A DNA stretch of 17,217 bases from CAZJLP01 sp964546955 (lineage in GTDB: Bacteria > Verrucomicrobiota > Verrucomicrobiia > Opitutales > Opitutaceae): NCBI GenBank assembly GCA_964546955.1, contig CAZJLP010000080.1, positions 1 through 17,217 of the forward strand, given 5' to 3'. The notes beneath the pieces were generated by a model that saw only the letters and a list, made by a program, of their open reading frames with translations, was not told the DNA's origin and made no database searches. Shown in pieces: positions 1-7,684 of this stretch (its first letter is position 1; every line of letters begins with the position of its first letter). Both the position numbers and the translations under genes were made by a program.

Positions 1-820
1 GTTCGACGACGGCAGGCTGGCTTGGGCTGCAGAAGGAGCCCGTGTTGAGCACGATCCGTCCACGCCGGGCCCAGGCACCGCTGAGATGGGTATGTCCGAG
101 GACGACGAATTGCGCAGACGGTCGGTGGGCTTCGGCGAAGGCGGCGGCCACATGGGGAGTCGCCAGCCAAACCTTAACCATCGCGAACAGTCGCTTCGGC
201 GGAAAGAGCGCGCGCAAAATCCGCAGCGCCCGCCACAGAGGCCCTTTCTGGGCGGGGTCGAAAGACGGAGGCATTCGCTCGCACGTCCGGCGAATCAACT
301 CGAGCCGGCCCTCCACCGAGTCAAAATCCGCTCCCGGTTGCGCGCGCAGCTCGCGGACCAACGCGACGATACCGTCGCGCTGCGCGCTCCAAGGCACGAT
401 GTCATCGAACAAAACATCGCCGTGCGTGATCCACATGCGGCCGTTGGCCAGAGTGAGTTCGTGGAGTTCCGAGACATCCGGATCGTGATTGCCACTGATC
501 CAAGTGACATCGGGGGAAACCGAGGCAAAGAAGCTCCGCACTGCGCCCACCGCTTCCTTGGGATCGTCCAGGACAATGGTGTCGATTATGTCTCCGTTGA
601 GAATGATGCGGTCCGCGCCGTCCAACAATGGCCGCAGCGCATCGAGCGAGCGCACGGTGCTCGTGCAGTCGCCAAAGTGAAGGTCGGAAAAAATTCGCGT
701 CAGCGGTTCGGCCACGGCGACAGAGAATTGAGCGAAGCGCTCGCTGCAATCGCGAAACGCGACCGTCGCTTCCTGTGGGTCAATGGGAGGAGGTCTGCTC
801 GTCCGAGGCGACCGCGCCAT
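1..820 (-). CDS. Metallophosphoesterase (calcineurin-like), partial at C-terminus
   Basis: The minus-strand frame stays open from about 820 to the left edge, so the C-terminus is missing and at least 273 codons are present. All the metal-ligand blocks of the calcineurin-like phosphoesterase superfamily are visible in order: SDLHFGD (D-x-H), LNGDIID (GDxxD), ISGNHD (GNHD), ITHGD and VLGHTHLSG (GHTH). The spacing suits a cytosolic di-metal phosphatase, nuclease or pyrophosphatase, resembling the UDP-2,3-diacylglucosamine hydrolase and YfcE-type proteins; the substrate cannot be told. The start is uncertain. ATG at 820 would overlap the upstream ATPase gene by 41 bases. GTG at 715 puts the first motif ten residues in and lies about 65 bases after the ATPase stop. 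The stretch between the two has coding-like third positions, so I give the longer form. Neither start has a Shine-Dalgarno. It is probably co-transcribed with the ATPase gene. Confidence 0.85.
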   Translation of the reverse strand, partial: MARSPRTSRPPPIDPQEATVAFRDCSERFAQFSVAVAEPLTRIFSDLHFGDCTSTVRSLDALRPLLDGADRIILNGDIIDTIVLDDPKEAVGAVRSFFASVSPDVTWISGNHDPDVSELHELTLANGRMWITHGDVLFDDIVPWSAQRDGIVALVRELRAQPGADFDSVEGRLELIRRTCERMPPSFDPAQKGPLWRALRILRALFPPKRLFAMVKVWLATPHVAAAFAEAHRPSAQFVVLGHTHLSGAWARRGRIVLNTGSFCSPSQPAVVE

Positions 821-1481
821 TTTTGAGCCGAAGAATCCGTTGGCACCGCTTGGCCAGCTCGAGATCGTGTGTGACGAGAACCAACGTGGTGCCGCGTTCG
901 CGATTGAGCCCGAAGATCAGCTGCACCATTGCTTCGGCCGTGTCGCCATCGAGATTCCCGGTCGGTTCATCGCAGAAGAGAATCTTCGGTCGGTTCACAA
1001 ACGCGCGAGCCAGCGCGATGCGCTGCTGTTCGCCGCCGGAGAGTTGCACGGGATAGTGATCGGTGCGGGCCGACAGTCCCACACGAGCGAGGAGGGATCG
1101 CGCCTCTGCCTCGGCTTGTGGACCCCCTTCGCCTCGTAATTCCAGGGGTACGAGGACGTTTTCCAGGGCGGTGAGCGTGGGTATCAATTGAAAGTTTTGG
1201 AAGACGAAGCCGACATGCGCATTGCGCACGCGGGCGCGCGCATCTTCGTTCAGCCCCTTCAACGACTCTCCGGCGAGCGCCACGTCTCCGCTCGTGGCTC
1301 GATCGAGGCCCGCGCACAAGCCGAGGAGCGTCGTTTTCCCGCTGCCGCTGGGTCCCACCACCGCCAGACTGGTTCCCGCCAGCAGCGAGAAGCTCACTTC
1401 CTGGAGGACGGTCAACGAACCGGCCGGCGTCGGGTACGACTTGGTCAACTTGGTTACGGTCAACATGGAGGAGGCGCTCAT
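780..1481 (-). CDS. LolD-type ABC transporter ATP-binding protein
   Basis: A 233-residue ABC ATPase, the usual length for the LolD/MacB-ATPase/YbbA group. From ATG 1481 it shows Walker A GPSGSGKT (about 43-50), the Q-loop in VFQNFQL (Q95), signature LSGGEQQR (147-154), Walker B ILFCDE followed by PTGNLD (167-177), and the H-loop histidine in VTHD (H205). The PTGNLD block and short length are typical of ATPases that pair with FtsX-like permeases to move lipoproteins or other substrates out of the inner membrane. No permease gene is adjacent here; it could lie past the phosphoesterase to the left, or elsewhere. The open frame extends upstream to 1601, but that part does not resemble the family, and ATG 1466 is an alternative start five codons downstream. 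Neither start has a clear Shine-Dalgarno. Identity as an ABC ATPase is secure; the substrate is inference. Confidence 0.93.
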   Translation of the reverse strand: MSASSMLTVTKLTKSYPTPAGSLTVLQEVSFSLLAGTSLAVVGPSGSGKTTLLGLCAGLDRATSGDVALAGESLKGLNEDARARVRNAHVGFVFQNFQLIPTLTALENVLVPLELRGEGGPQAEAEARSLLARVGLSARTDHYPVQLSGGEQQRIALARAFVNRPKILFCDEPTGNLDGDTAEAMVQLIFGLNRERGTTLVLVTHDLELAKRCQRILRLKNGAVASDEQTSSH

Positions 1482-1764
1482 CGCGATCAAAGGCGTCCAG
1501 CGTAGCGCTACCGCGCCGTTCCGCCAGCCCGGACACGCATTTGTAAGCTTGGAGGTGCAACGGGAGCGGCGAGGCGGCCCGGCTCCGATCCTCGATCCCA
1601 ATTCCTCTGCATTTACAGAAGGTCACGAAGGTAACGAAGACTCTTCCGTTGATGGCCGTCCTCCACAGGCACGAATGCCGAACGGTGTTCGGGTAGCGGA
1701 GGGCTCTTCGTTCCCTTCCTTATCTTCTTTTCCAATCAGTGGATTGTTTGATGCTCGGCCCGCT
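1482..1764. other. Intergenic region between serine hydrolase and LolD-type genes
   Basis: About 283 bases without a credible gene. The centre holds an imperfect inverted repeat, listed separately, built from short GAAGG/AACGAAG units. I see no good promoter hexamers and no intrinsic terminator with a T-run. The open frame crossing part of this region is the unlikely N-terminal extension of the ATPase. Confidence 0.7.
1615..1730. repeat. Imperfect inverted repeat, GAAGG/AACGAAG type
   Basis: The left arm at 1615-1643 (begins ACAGAAGGTCACGAAGG) and the reverse complement of the right arm at 1702-1730 (begins AAAGAAGATAAGGAAGG) match at about 21 of 29 positions. The spacer is about 58 bases. 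Each arm is itself quasi-periodic, with AAGG or GAAG recurring roughly every six bases. It lies between two minus-strand genes and could fold in the transcript of the serine hydrolase as a 3' structure. It may instead be a dispersed genomic repeat; I recall similar GTTACCTTCGTNACCTTCTGT strings in verrucomicrobial genomes, but this was not searched. Confidence 0.5.
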
Positions 1765-2973
1765 TCATTCCAACGCGGCCCCGACCATCGCCATATAGGC
1801 ATTCATTTCATCGGCCATATCGCCGCCGCCATTGGTGCGCTGGCAGAGAAATACACCCACCACATCCTTGGCCGGGTCGACCCAGCCGTAGGTGCGATAA
1901 CCGCCGCCATGGCCGTAGGATCCGATTGAGTGATAACGGTAGGTGCCAATCGGCTCGCGCACGACGGCCCAGCCCAGGCCGAAACCGCAACCGGGAAAAA
2001 ACCCGGCCTTCAAATCTCCCGTGTGCACCAAGGTCATAAGTTCGACCGCTGCAGGGGAGAGGATGCGCTGTCCCTCGAGGGTGCCACGATTCAGCATCAT
2101 TTGAAGGAATCGAGCGACATCCGCAGCGGTGCTGTAGAGCCCCGAGTCCGGCTGGGGCGCTTTCGCACCGCGCCGGAAACGATCCTGGGTGTTTCGCACG
2201 AGTACGCCGTCAGTTTCAGTGTACAGCGCCGCCAAGCGGTGCTCCTTGTCGACCGGAATGAAAAAATGCGTGTCGTTCATCTGCAGCGGGGCAAACAGCC
2301 GCTTGGCCATGAACTCTTCGAAGGGCTGTCCCGTGCGCACCTCCACGATTCGTGCGAGGGCGACAATGCCCATGCTGCTATAGGCCCAGCGGGTGCCGGG
2401 CTGGAAACGCAAGGGTTCCTTGGCGACGGCGGAAGCCAGCTCCGCAAGGCTGTGTTCTGATCGACGAAACCCTCGGGGCGGTCCCGAAATCAATCCCGAC
2501 ACATGGGTCATAAGGTCGTGCACGGTGATTGGCCGCGTCGGTTTCGATTGGGTCGGCGCCGTGCTGGGATCGACTTCCGCGCTGCCGGGTGCGACGGCGA
2601 CGGTTAGGTTTTTGAATTCCGGCAGATATTTTTCCACCGGATCGACGAGCGCGAGCTGGCCTTCGTCCACCAGGATCATCACGGCGGCGCAGGTCATGGG
2701 TTTGGTGATCGAAAGAATCTGAAAAAGCGTATCGGCACGCATGGGAGTCTTGCTCTCCCGATCTTGGAAACCGACCGCCTCGACCACCGCGATCTTTCCG
2801 TGCCGCGCCACCAGCGTGACCATTCCAGCGGCTTTTCCTTCATCGACAAACGCCTGCAGACGCGGACGAATCCGCGAGAGACGTTCGGCGGAGAAGCCGG
2901 GCGGATTGGCGGCGTTCAGCGAAACGGCGACGGAACAAAGCGTGAACGCAACGAAGGGACGGAAACAAAACAT
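1765..2973 (-). CDS. Secreted serine hydrolase, beta-lactamase class C / esterase family
   Basis: A 402-residue protein starting at ATG 2973. A Sec signal peptide covers residues 1-21 or so (hydrophobic core FVAFTLCSVAVSL, likely cleavage after LNA), so it should act in the periplasm or outside the cell. The catalytic motifs of the AmpC/DD-peptidase/EstB fold are present: S-x-x-K as SITK at 88-91 (nucleophile Ser88), Y-x-S as YSS at 198-200 where true AmpC has Y-x-N, and an HGG motif at 355-357 in place of the usual K-T-G. The Y-x-S and H-x-G variants are typical of family VIII esterases and other 'serine hydrolases' rather than antibiotic-degrading enzymes, so I would not call it a resistance gene. 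The conserved DPVEKYLPEF and HDLMTHVSGL blocks fit the family. Ester or peptide hydrolysis is likely; the substrate is unknown. Confidence 0.9.
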   Translation of the reverse strand: MFCFRPFVAFTLCSVAVSLNAANPPGFSAERLSRIRPRLQAFVDEGKAAGMVTLVARHGKIAVVEAVGFQDRESKTPMRADTLFQILSITKPMTCAAVMILVDEGQLALVDPVEKYLPEFKNLTVAVAPGSAEVDPSTAPTQSKPTRPITVHDLMTHVSGLISGPPRGFRRSEHSLAELASAVAKEPLRFQPGTRWAYSSMGIVALARIVEVRTGQPFEEFMAKRLFAPLQMNDTHFFIPVDKEHRLAALYTETDGVLVRNTQDRFRRGAKAPQPDSGLYSTAADVARFLQMMLNRGTLEGQRILSPAAVELMTLVHTGDLKAGFFPGCGFGLGWAVVREPIGTYRYHSIGSYGHGGGYRTYGWVDPAKDVVGVFLCQRTNGGGDMADEMNAYMAMVGAALE

Positions 2974-2981
2974 GCGGAAGA

Positions 2982-3123
2982 TTGCTTATTTATGAATGAG
3001 TATCGCTATTGCTTATTGGCATCGAGCGATACTGCCGACAGTGCTGCGGGGTATGGCGCGCGGGCAGGTTCGGCTCATGCCGTTCGCTGCTTAATAAGCA
3101 ATAAGCATTCAGCAATAAGCAAT
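2982..3123. repeat. AT-rich inverted repeat, copy 1 (ATTGCTTATTG / CAATAAGCAAT)
   Basis: ATTGCTTATTG at 3008-3018 is the exact reverse complement of CAATAAGCAAT at 3113-3123. A further partial TTGCTTATT lies at about 2983-2991 and a second CAATAAGCA at 3099-3107, so both arms are doubled. About 95 bases of GC-rich sequence lie between the arms. The element fills most of the gap between the DUF1501 stop (3138) and the serine hydrolase start (2973). It may therefore overlap that gene's 5' leader. A related copy is at 9285-9396. Confidence 0.65.
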
Positions 3124-3137
3124 TGCTTGGGCGGGCA

Positions 3138-4664
3138 TCAGCCTCGCAGCAGCCGTTCGCTCAAGTCGTTGTCGCCGCCGACATCGGTGAGACGCATCTC
3201 GCGGCCTTGGAAAAGGTAGGTGAGCTTGCGATGGTCGAGGCCCAACAATGACAGCATCGTTGCATGGATGTCGTGCATGTGGCACTTGTCCTCCACCGCG
3301 CGCAGGCCGATTTCGTCCGTGGCGCCGATGGCTTTGCCGCCCTTGATGCCGCCGCCGGCCATCCACATCGAATACCCGTTGGGATTGTGGTCGCGGCCCT
3401 TGCCGCCCTGTGACGTTGGTGTCCGGCCAAATTCGCCGGACCAAACCACCAAGGTCTCGTCGAGCAGGCCGCGAGCTTCCAGATCCTGGAGCAATGCAGC
3501 GACCGGCTGATCGGTCTTCTTGGCCTGGCGCAGGGTGCCTTCGTAAACGTCGTCGTGGTGGTCCCAGTCCTTCGTGTCACCGCTGCCGGAGATGACTTGC
3601 ACGAAACGAACGCCGCGCTCGACCAACCGACGGGCGATCAAGCATCGCGTGCCGAATTCGCGGGTCACATCCTGGTCCAAACCGTACAGCGCCTTCGTGG
3701 CGTCGCTTTCCTTGTTGAGATCCACGGCTTCGGGCGCGGCGGTCTGCATGCGATAAGCCAGCTCGTACGAAGAGATGCGCGAATCGAGCTCCCGGCTTGC
3801 CGCGGAGATTTCGCCGGCGTGACGGCGATTCAGATACTGCGAAAAATCGAGGATTTTACGCTGGCTTTCCGCCGTCATGTCTTTCTGACGATTGACGTAA
3901 AGGATCGGTGTCCCGTTTGTCTGAACCGGGGAGCCTTGGTAGATCGCGGGCAGGAACCCGTTCCCCCAGCACGGCGTGCCGCCTTTCACTTTTCCGTCGG
4001 ACTCCATCATGACGACCATGGCCGGCAGATTGTCGGAAACCGAGCCCAGCCCGTACGTGATCCATGCGCCGACGCTCGGATACCCCAGCCGCGACATACC
4101 CGTGGTGAGCACGTATTGGGCGGGCGAGTGATTAAACGCGTCGTGGTAACAGCTCCGCATCACCGCCAATTTGTCGGCGTGTTTATGCAGGTGCGGGAAA
4201 GCGTCCGAGATCGGCAGACCCGATTGCCCGCAATTGCGAAAAGCGATCCGCGAACCGAGGAGCAGCTCCTTTGTGACATCGGTGAATTGCGCCGGGATTT
4301 TCCCGAAGCTATCCGGCATCTTTTGTCCGGCGAGTTTGTTCAGCACCGGTTTGGGGTCGAACGTCTCCATCTGGCTGGGGCCGCCCGCCATCATCAAAAA
4401 GATGACGGATTTCGCCTTGGTGGGAAAGTGAGCCGGCTTCGCCGCGAGCGGATTGATGATCTTTGGGTCGCCCGAGATCGCGGGCGCGAGCTGCGCGGCC
4501 AGTCCATCGCGTTCGAGGAGCGACAAGAGCGCCCAGGCTCCCATCCCGCCGGCGACGTTGGTGATCCAATGCCGGCGCGACTGCAGTGAGGCGGCCGCGG
4601 AGGAGGAATGGCCGAAGGGTCCCGGACAGTGATGAGGAGCGTGGGGGGAATGATGGTGGGACAT
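3138..4664 (-). CDS. DUF1501 domain-containing exported protein
   Basis: A 508-residue member of DUF1501, a domain in the alkaline phosphatase/sulfatase-like superfamily found mainly in Planctomycetes and Verrucomicrobia. Family hallmarks are IFLMMAGGPSQMETFDPKP near residues 88-107, VWSGEFGRTP near 408-417, GRDHNPNGYSMWMAGGG near 424-440 and the C-terminal MHDIHATMLSLLGLDH near 464-479. The N-terminus has a twin-arginine-type signal (SRRHWITNVAGGMGAW, about 29-44), as is usual in this family, so folded export is likely. Before it lies a histidine-rich tract: eight His and one Cys fall in the first 19 residues. The gene starts at ATG 4664, with no Shine-Dalgarno, and follows the PSCyt gene by 113 bases in the same direction, so the two probably form one operon. 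The enzymatic activity of DUF1501 is not established. Confidence 0.93.
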   Translation of the reverse strand: MSHHHSPHAPHHCPGPFGHSSSAAASLQSRRHWITNVAGGMGAWALLSLLERDGLAAQLAPAISGDPKIINPLAAKPAHFPTKAKSVIFLMMAGGPSQMETFDPKPVLNKLAGQKMPDSFGKIPAQFTDVTKELLLGSRIAFRNCGQSGLPISDAFPHLHKHADKLAVMRSCYHDAFNHSPAQYVLTTGMSRLGYPSVGAWITYGLGSVSDNLPAMVVMMESDGKVKGGTPCWGNGFLPAIYQGSPVQTNGTPILYVNRQKDMTAESQRKILDFSQYLNRRHAGEISAASRELDSRISSYELAYRMQTAAPEAVDLNKESDATKALYGLDQDVTREFGTRCLIARRLVERGVRFVQVISGSGDTKDWDHHDDVYEGTLRQAKKTDQPVAALLQDLEARGLLDETLVVWSGEFGRTPTSQGGKGRDHNPNGYSMWMAGGGIKGGKAIGATDEIGLRAVEDKCHMHDIHATMLSLLGLDHRKLTYLFQGREMRLTDVGGDNDLSERLLRG

Positions 4665-4777
4665 GCTAGGGACGGAAAAAAGGAAAGGGAACGGGTGAGG
4701 GGAGCGAAGAAGTGAGAGCAGGCTTGAGGCGGAGCTGACGGACCGTCTGCCGCTACGCTCTATTCGCTACGGTTCGA

Positions 4778-7684
4778 CTACTGCTGATAAATAAACTCGT
4801 TGGTGTTGAAGAGCGCTAGGCAGAGTTCTGTCAGCGCGGGTTTCAGGTCGGTTGACGCCGACGTGCGATCCCGAATGAATTCCAGCGTTTTGCTGCGTTC
4901 TTCGGCGGTAATCGGCCGCCCGTAGGCGAGCAGCCAGGCTCGAGCGGGAATCGCGTCGATCTTGCCACCGGTGTCGCGCACGAGTCGCTCCGCAAAGGCG
5001 GCGGCATAGTGCCGCATGGTGCCGTTGTTGAGCAGCGTGAGCGCTTGATTCGGCACCGTGGTGATGTCGCGTCGACCGCAGCTCGAGATGTTGTCGGGAA
5101 GGTCGAAGGCGCTCAGCATCGGGAAACGGAACGATCGTTTGACGAGAAGATAGATCGCGCGCCGGTCGGCTTCTGCCGGATCGCTGGTCGGCCACTTCCG
5201 GTAGTTTCCAAGCTGTTCCTGTTCGTCCAGCGGCGGCGCCACGGGCAAACCATACATCGTGAGATCCAGTTTCCCGGAGGCCGCCCGGAGAGCATCCCAG
5301 ATCACTTCGGCCTGGAGACGGTGCGGCTGAAAGCGCGTGAGATAGATATTCTCGGGATCGCGGGCGAGCGTGTCGGGTTCGGCCGACGCCGCCATGCGAT
5401 AGGTCGACGAAAGCATCATGACCCGGTGCAGATGCTTCAGGCTCCACTTGTTCTCCATCAGCTCAACGGCGAGCCAGTCGAGCAGCTCGGGATGGGTCGG
5501 CCGATCCCCGGCGATTCCAAAATCGTTGGGAGTGCGCACGAGGCCCTGGCCAAAGTGCCATTGCCAGACGCGATTCACGATGACGCGCGCCGTGAGGACG
5601 TTTTCCTTGGATCCGATCCACTCCGCCAGAGCGGCCCGGCGCCGCGTGTGGGGAAGATTCGCAAAGGTGGCGGTTGCGCCCGACGAGATCTTTTTCGGCA
5701 GGCCCGGTTCGACGATGTCGCCCGGCATCTCCAATTCGCCGCGCTTCAGCAGTCTTACTTCCGGCGGTTTATCGCGGTGGTCGAGGACTCTAATCGGCAG
5801 GGCGGTCGGGGCAGTCAGGTGGCGCTGGCCCACTTCAAGACGCATCGCGTCGACGTCCGCCACATATCCTTCGGGCATGGGCCGTTCGATTTCACGTTTG
5901 CCGAGCTCGAGCAGGAACTGCCGCTTTTCATCGTCCGTTTGCAGTGCGTTGAAAGCGCGGCGCCCGAAGCGGAAAGCTTCGCGGATCGCGGGATTGGGTT
6001 GACCCCCCGCGGCGGCGGGCGGCGAGGCGGCCGGACCTCCGGCAGCCTTCGCGCCCTCGTTCTGCGCCGGCGCGCCCGCTTGGGCTATGGCCGCGGTTGC
6101 TGCCGCTCCGGTCGGAGCGGCACCATCGGCTTTTGCCGGTGCCTTGGCGTTCTTGTCGTCGACAGCGGGCGGGCGGCGGTTGCCGCGCCGGAACATGCTG
6201 CGATCGGGATTGAGCAGTGCGATCACTCCGACGTCGAGCAGCGCGGCCTCCGCTTTGTCCGCCGGCTTGGAGTGTAGGACGCCTGTCAAAACCGCTTTCA
6301 AAGCGACCACGTCGTTGCTGTCGTCGGGATCGGTGGCGAGCATGTCTTCGCCCGCGCCTGGGTCCGGTTTCCCGGCCTGCAACGCACGATAGCGTTCGAT
6401 GGCGCTCTTGATCGTGTTATAGCGCTTGGTGGCTTCCACGCGCGCTTTGAGCTCCTCGTCCGCCTCGATGTACGCGTCGCCTGTTTTGCGCACGAGCTCC
6501 TCGCGCCGCTTCGGATCCTTTTCGTGTTGGGCGCGGACGCGGGATTGCTCCGCTTCGAACTCCTTGAGCGTCGCCTTCAGCGCGGCGCGGTCGCGAAGTT
6601 TTTTGCCTTCAACCGAGTAGTCGAACTGATCGCTCGCGGCGAAGATGGCTTGAAGCGAATAATATTCCTTCTGTGCGATGGGATCGTATTTGTGATCGTG
6701 GCAGCGGGCGCAGCCGACGCTGAGACCGAGGAAGGCCGAGCCCGTGGTGTCCACCGCGTCGGTGTTCTGGTCGTATTCGAGTTTTCCCGACACCATGCCG
6801 GCTTCCTGCAGCACGGGGCCCGTGGTATAGAGCCCGGTGGCGATCCGCGCTTCTTGATCGCCGGGGAACAGCTCGTCACCCGCAATCTGTTCCTTGATGA
6901 ACCGATCGAACGGTTTGTCCTCGTTGAACGAGCGAATGACGTAGTCGCGGTAGCGCCAGGCGTGTCCGAAGAATATGTCGGTTTCGAAGCCGCCGGAGTC
7001 GGCATACCGCGCGACGTCCAGCCAGTGACGGCCCCAACGCTCGCCATAGTGCGGTGACGCAAGCAGTCGATCGATGAGACGCTGGTAGGAGTCCGGGGAT
7101 TTATCGGCCACGAAAGCCGCCGATTCCTCCGGCGTGGGCGGCAGCCCGATCAGATCGAGCGAAGCCCGTCGAATCAGCATCTCCCGGGAGGCGGGCTGCG
7201 CGGGTTTGAATTTCTCGCGCTCGAGGGCCGCGAGCACGAAATGGTCGATGGGTGATGTCGCCCAGCCGGCCGACTGCACTTTCGGCAGCGGCGAGCGCTG
7301 GGGCGGAACAAACGCCCAGTGTTCGGTATATTCGGCGCCTTGAGCGATCCAGTCGCGGATGATCTTGATTTGGTCGGGGGCAAGAGGACGGCCGTGTTTC
7401 TTCGGCGGCATCCGATCTTCTTCATCCTCGGCCGTGATCCGGGCGATCAACTGGCTGAGCTCGGGCTTTCCGGGCACGATCGTGACGCCGCTGTCATGGT
7501 CCTTCAGAACGTTTTCGCGCGAGTCCAAGCGCAACTCCGCCTTGCGGCTGGATTCGTCAGGCCCGTGGCAAAGAAAACAATTCTTCGACAGGATGGGTTG
7601 AACGTCGCGGCTGAAATCAACCTTTTCGGCGCGGCAGAGCGCGCCTAGCGACAAGGAGGCGAGAAGGATACGAATGAGTTTCAA
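4778..7684 (-). CDS. PSCyt1-DUF1549-DUF1553 (PSD1) planctomycete-type cytochrome c protein
   Basis: A 968-residue exported protein with the classic domain order. A Sec signal peptide spans residues 1-19. A PSCyt1 domain carries one c-type heme motif CFLCH (36-40) and the family string RMPPKKHGRPL (91-101). The DUF1549 domain covers about 145-350 (WGRHWLDVARYADS at 217-230) and ends with a second CxxCH, CARCHDHKYDP (325-335). A charged, likely coiled-coil stretch follows (about 370-435), then an Ala/Gly/Pro-rich low-complexity linker (about 512-565). DUF1553/PSD1 occupies about 675-960 (ARVIVNRVWQWHFGQGLVRTPNDFG at 699-723, given here only as a landmark within 20-residue pieces). The start is TTG at 7684, chosen because the signal peptide begins there; no in-frame ATG lies just upstream. 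The gene is followed by DUF1501. The family is linked by genomic context to polysaccharide degradation in Planctomycetes, but its biochemical role is unknown. Confidence 0.93.
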   Translation of the reverse strand: MKLIRILLASLSLGALCRAEKVDFSRDVQPILSKNCFLCHGPDESSRKAELRLDSRENVLKDHDSGVTIVPGKPELSQLIARITAEDEEDRMPPKKHGRPLAPDQIKIIRDWIAQGAEYTEHWAFVPPQRSPLPKVQSAGWATSPIDHFVLAALEREKFKPAQPASREMLIRRASLDLIGLPPTPEESAAFVADKSPDSYQRLIDRLLASPHYGERWGRHWLDVARYADSGGFETDIFFGHAWRYRDYVIRSFNEDKPFDRFIKEQIAGDELFPGDQEARIATGLYTTGPVLQEAGMVSGKLEYDQNTDAVDTTGSAFLGLSVGCARCHDHKYDPIAQKEYYSLQAIFAASDQFDYSVEGKKLRDRAALKATLKEFEAEQSRVRAQHEKDPKRREELVRKTGDAYIEADEELKARVEATKRYNTIKSAIERYRALQAGKPDPGAGEDMLATDPDDSNDVVALKAVLTGVLHSKPADKAEAALLDVGVIALLNPDRSMFRRGNRRPPAVDDKNAKAPAKADGAAPTGAAATAAIAQAGAPAQNEGAKAAGGPAASPPAAAGGQPNPAIREAFRFGRRAFNALQTDDEKRQFLLELGKREIERPMPEGYVADVDAMRLEVGQRHLTAPTALPIRVLDHRDKPPEVRLLKRGELEMPGDIVEPGLPKKISSGATATFANLPHTRRRAALAEWIGSKENVLTARVIVNRVWQWHFGQGLVRTPNDFGIAGDRPTHPELLDWLAVELMENKWSLKHLHRVMMLSSTYRMAASAEPDTLARDPENIYLTRFQPHRLQAEVIWDALRAASGKLDLTMYGLPVAPPLDEQEQLGNYRKWPTSDPAEADRRAIYLLVKRSFRFPMLSAFDLPDNISSCGRRDITTVPNQALTLLNNGTMRHYAAAFAERLVRDTGGKIDAIPARAWLLAYGRPITAEERSKTLEFIRDRTSASTDLKPALTELCLALFNTNEFIYQQ

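Noticed and set aside
86..826. 246-residue plus-strand frame at the left edge
   Set aside because: The minus strand here encodes a phosphoesterase with all five metal-binding motifs, so this is a shadow.
1765..2973. Antibiotic-resistance beta-lactamase
   Set aside because: The second and third motifs are of the esterase/DD-peptidase-like type, so resistance is not supported.
3091..3123. Short tandem AATAAGCA units resembling a start of a CRISPR or microsatellite
   Set aside because: Only two or three imperfect units with no regular spacers; they are better explained as one arm of the AT-rich inverted element.
3555..4589. 344-residue open frame on the plus strand opposite DUF1501
   Set aside because: It is a shadow of a gene with clear family motifs on the other strand.
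5009..6277. 422-residue open frame on the plus strand opposite the PSCyt gene
   Set aside because: It is antisense to a well-supported gene; no domain, no conserved start context.
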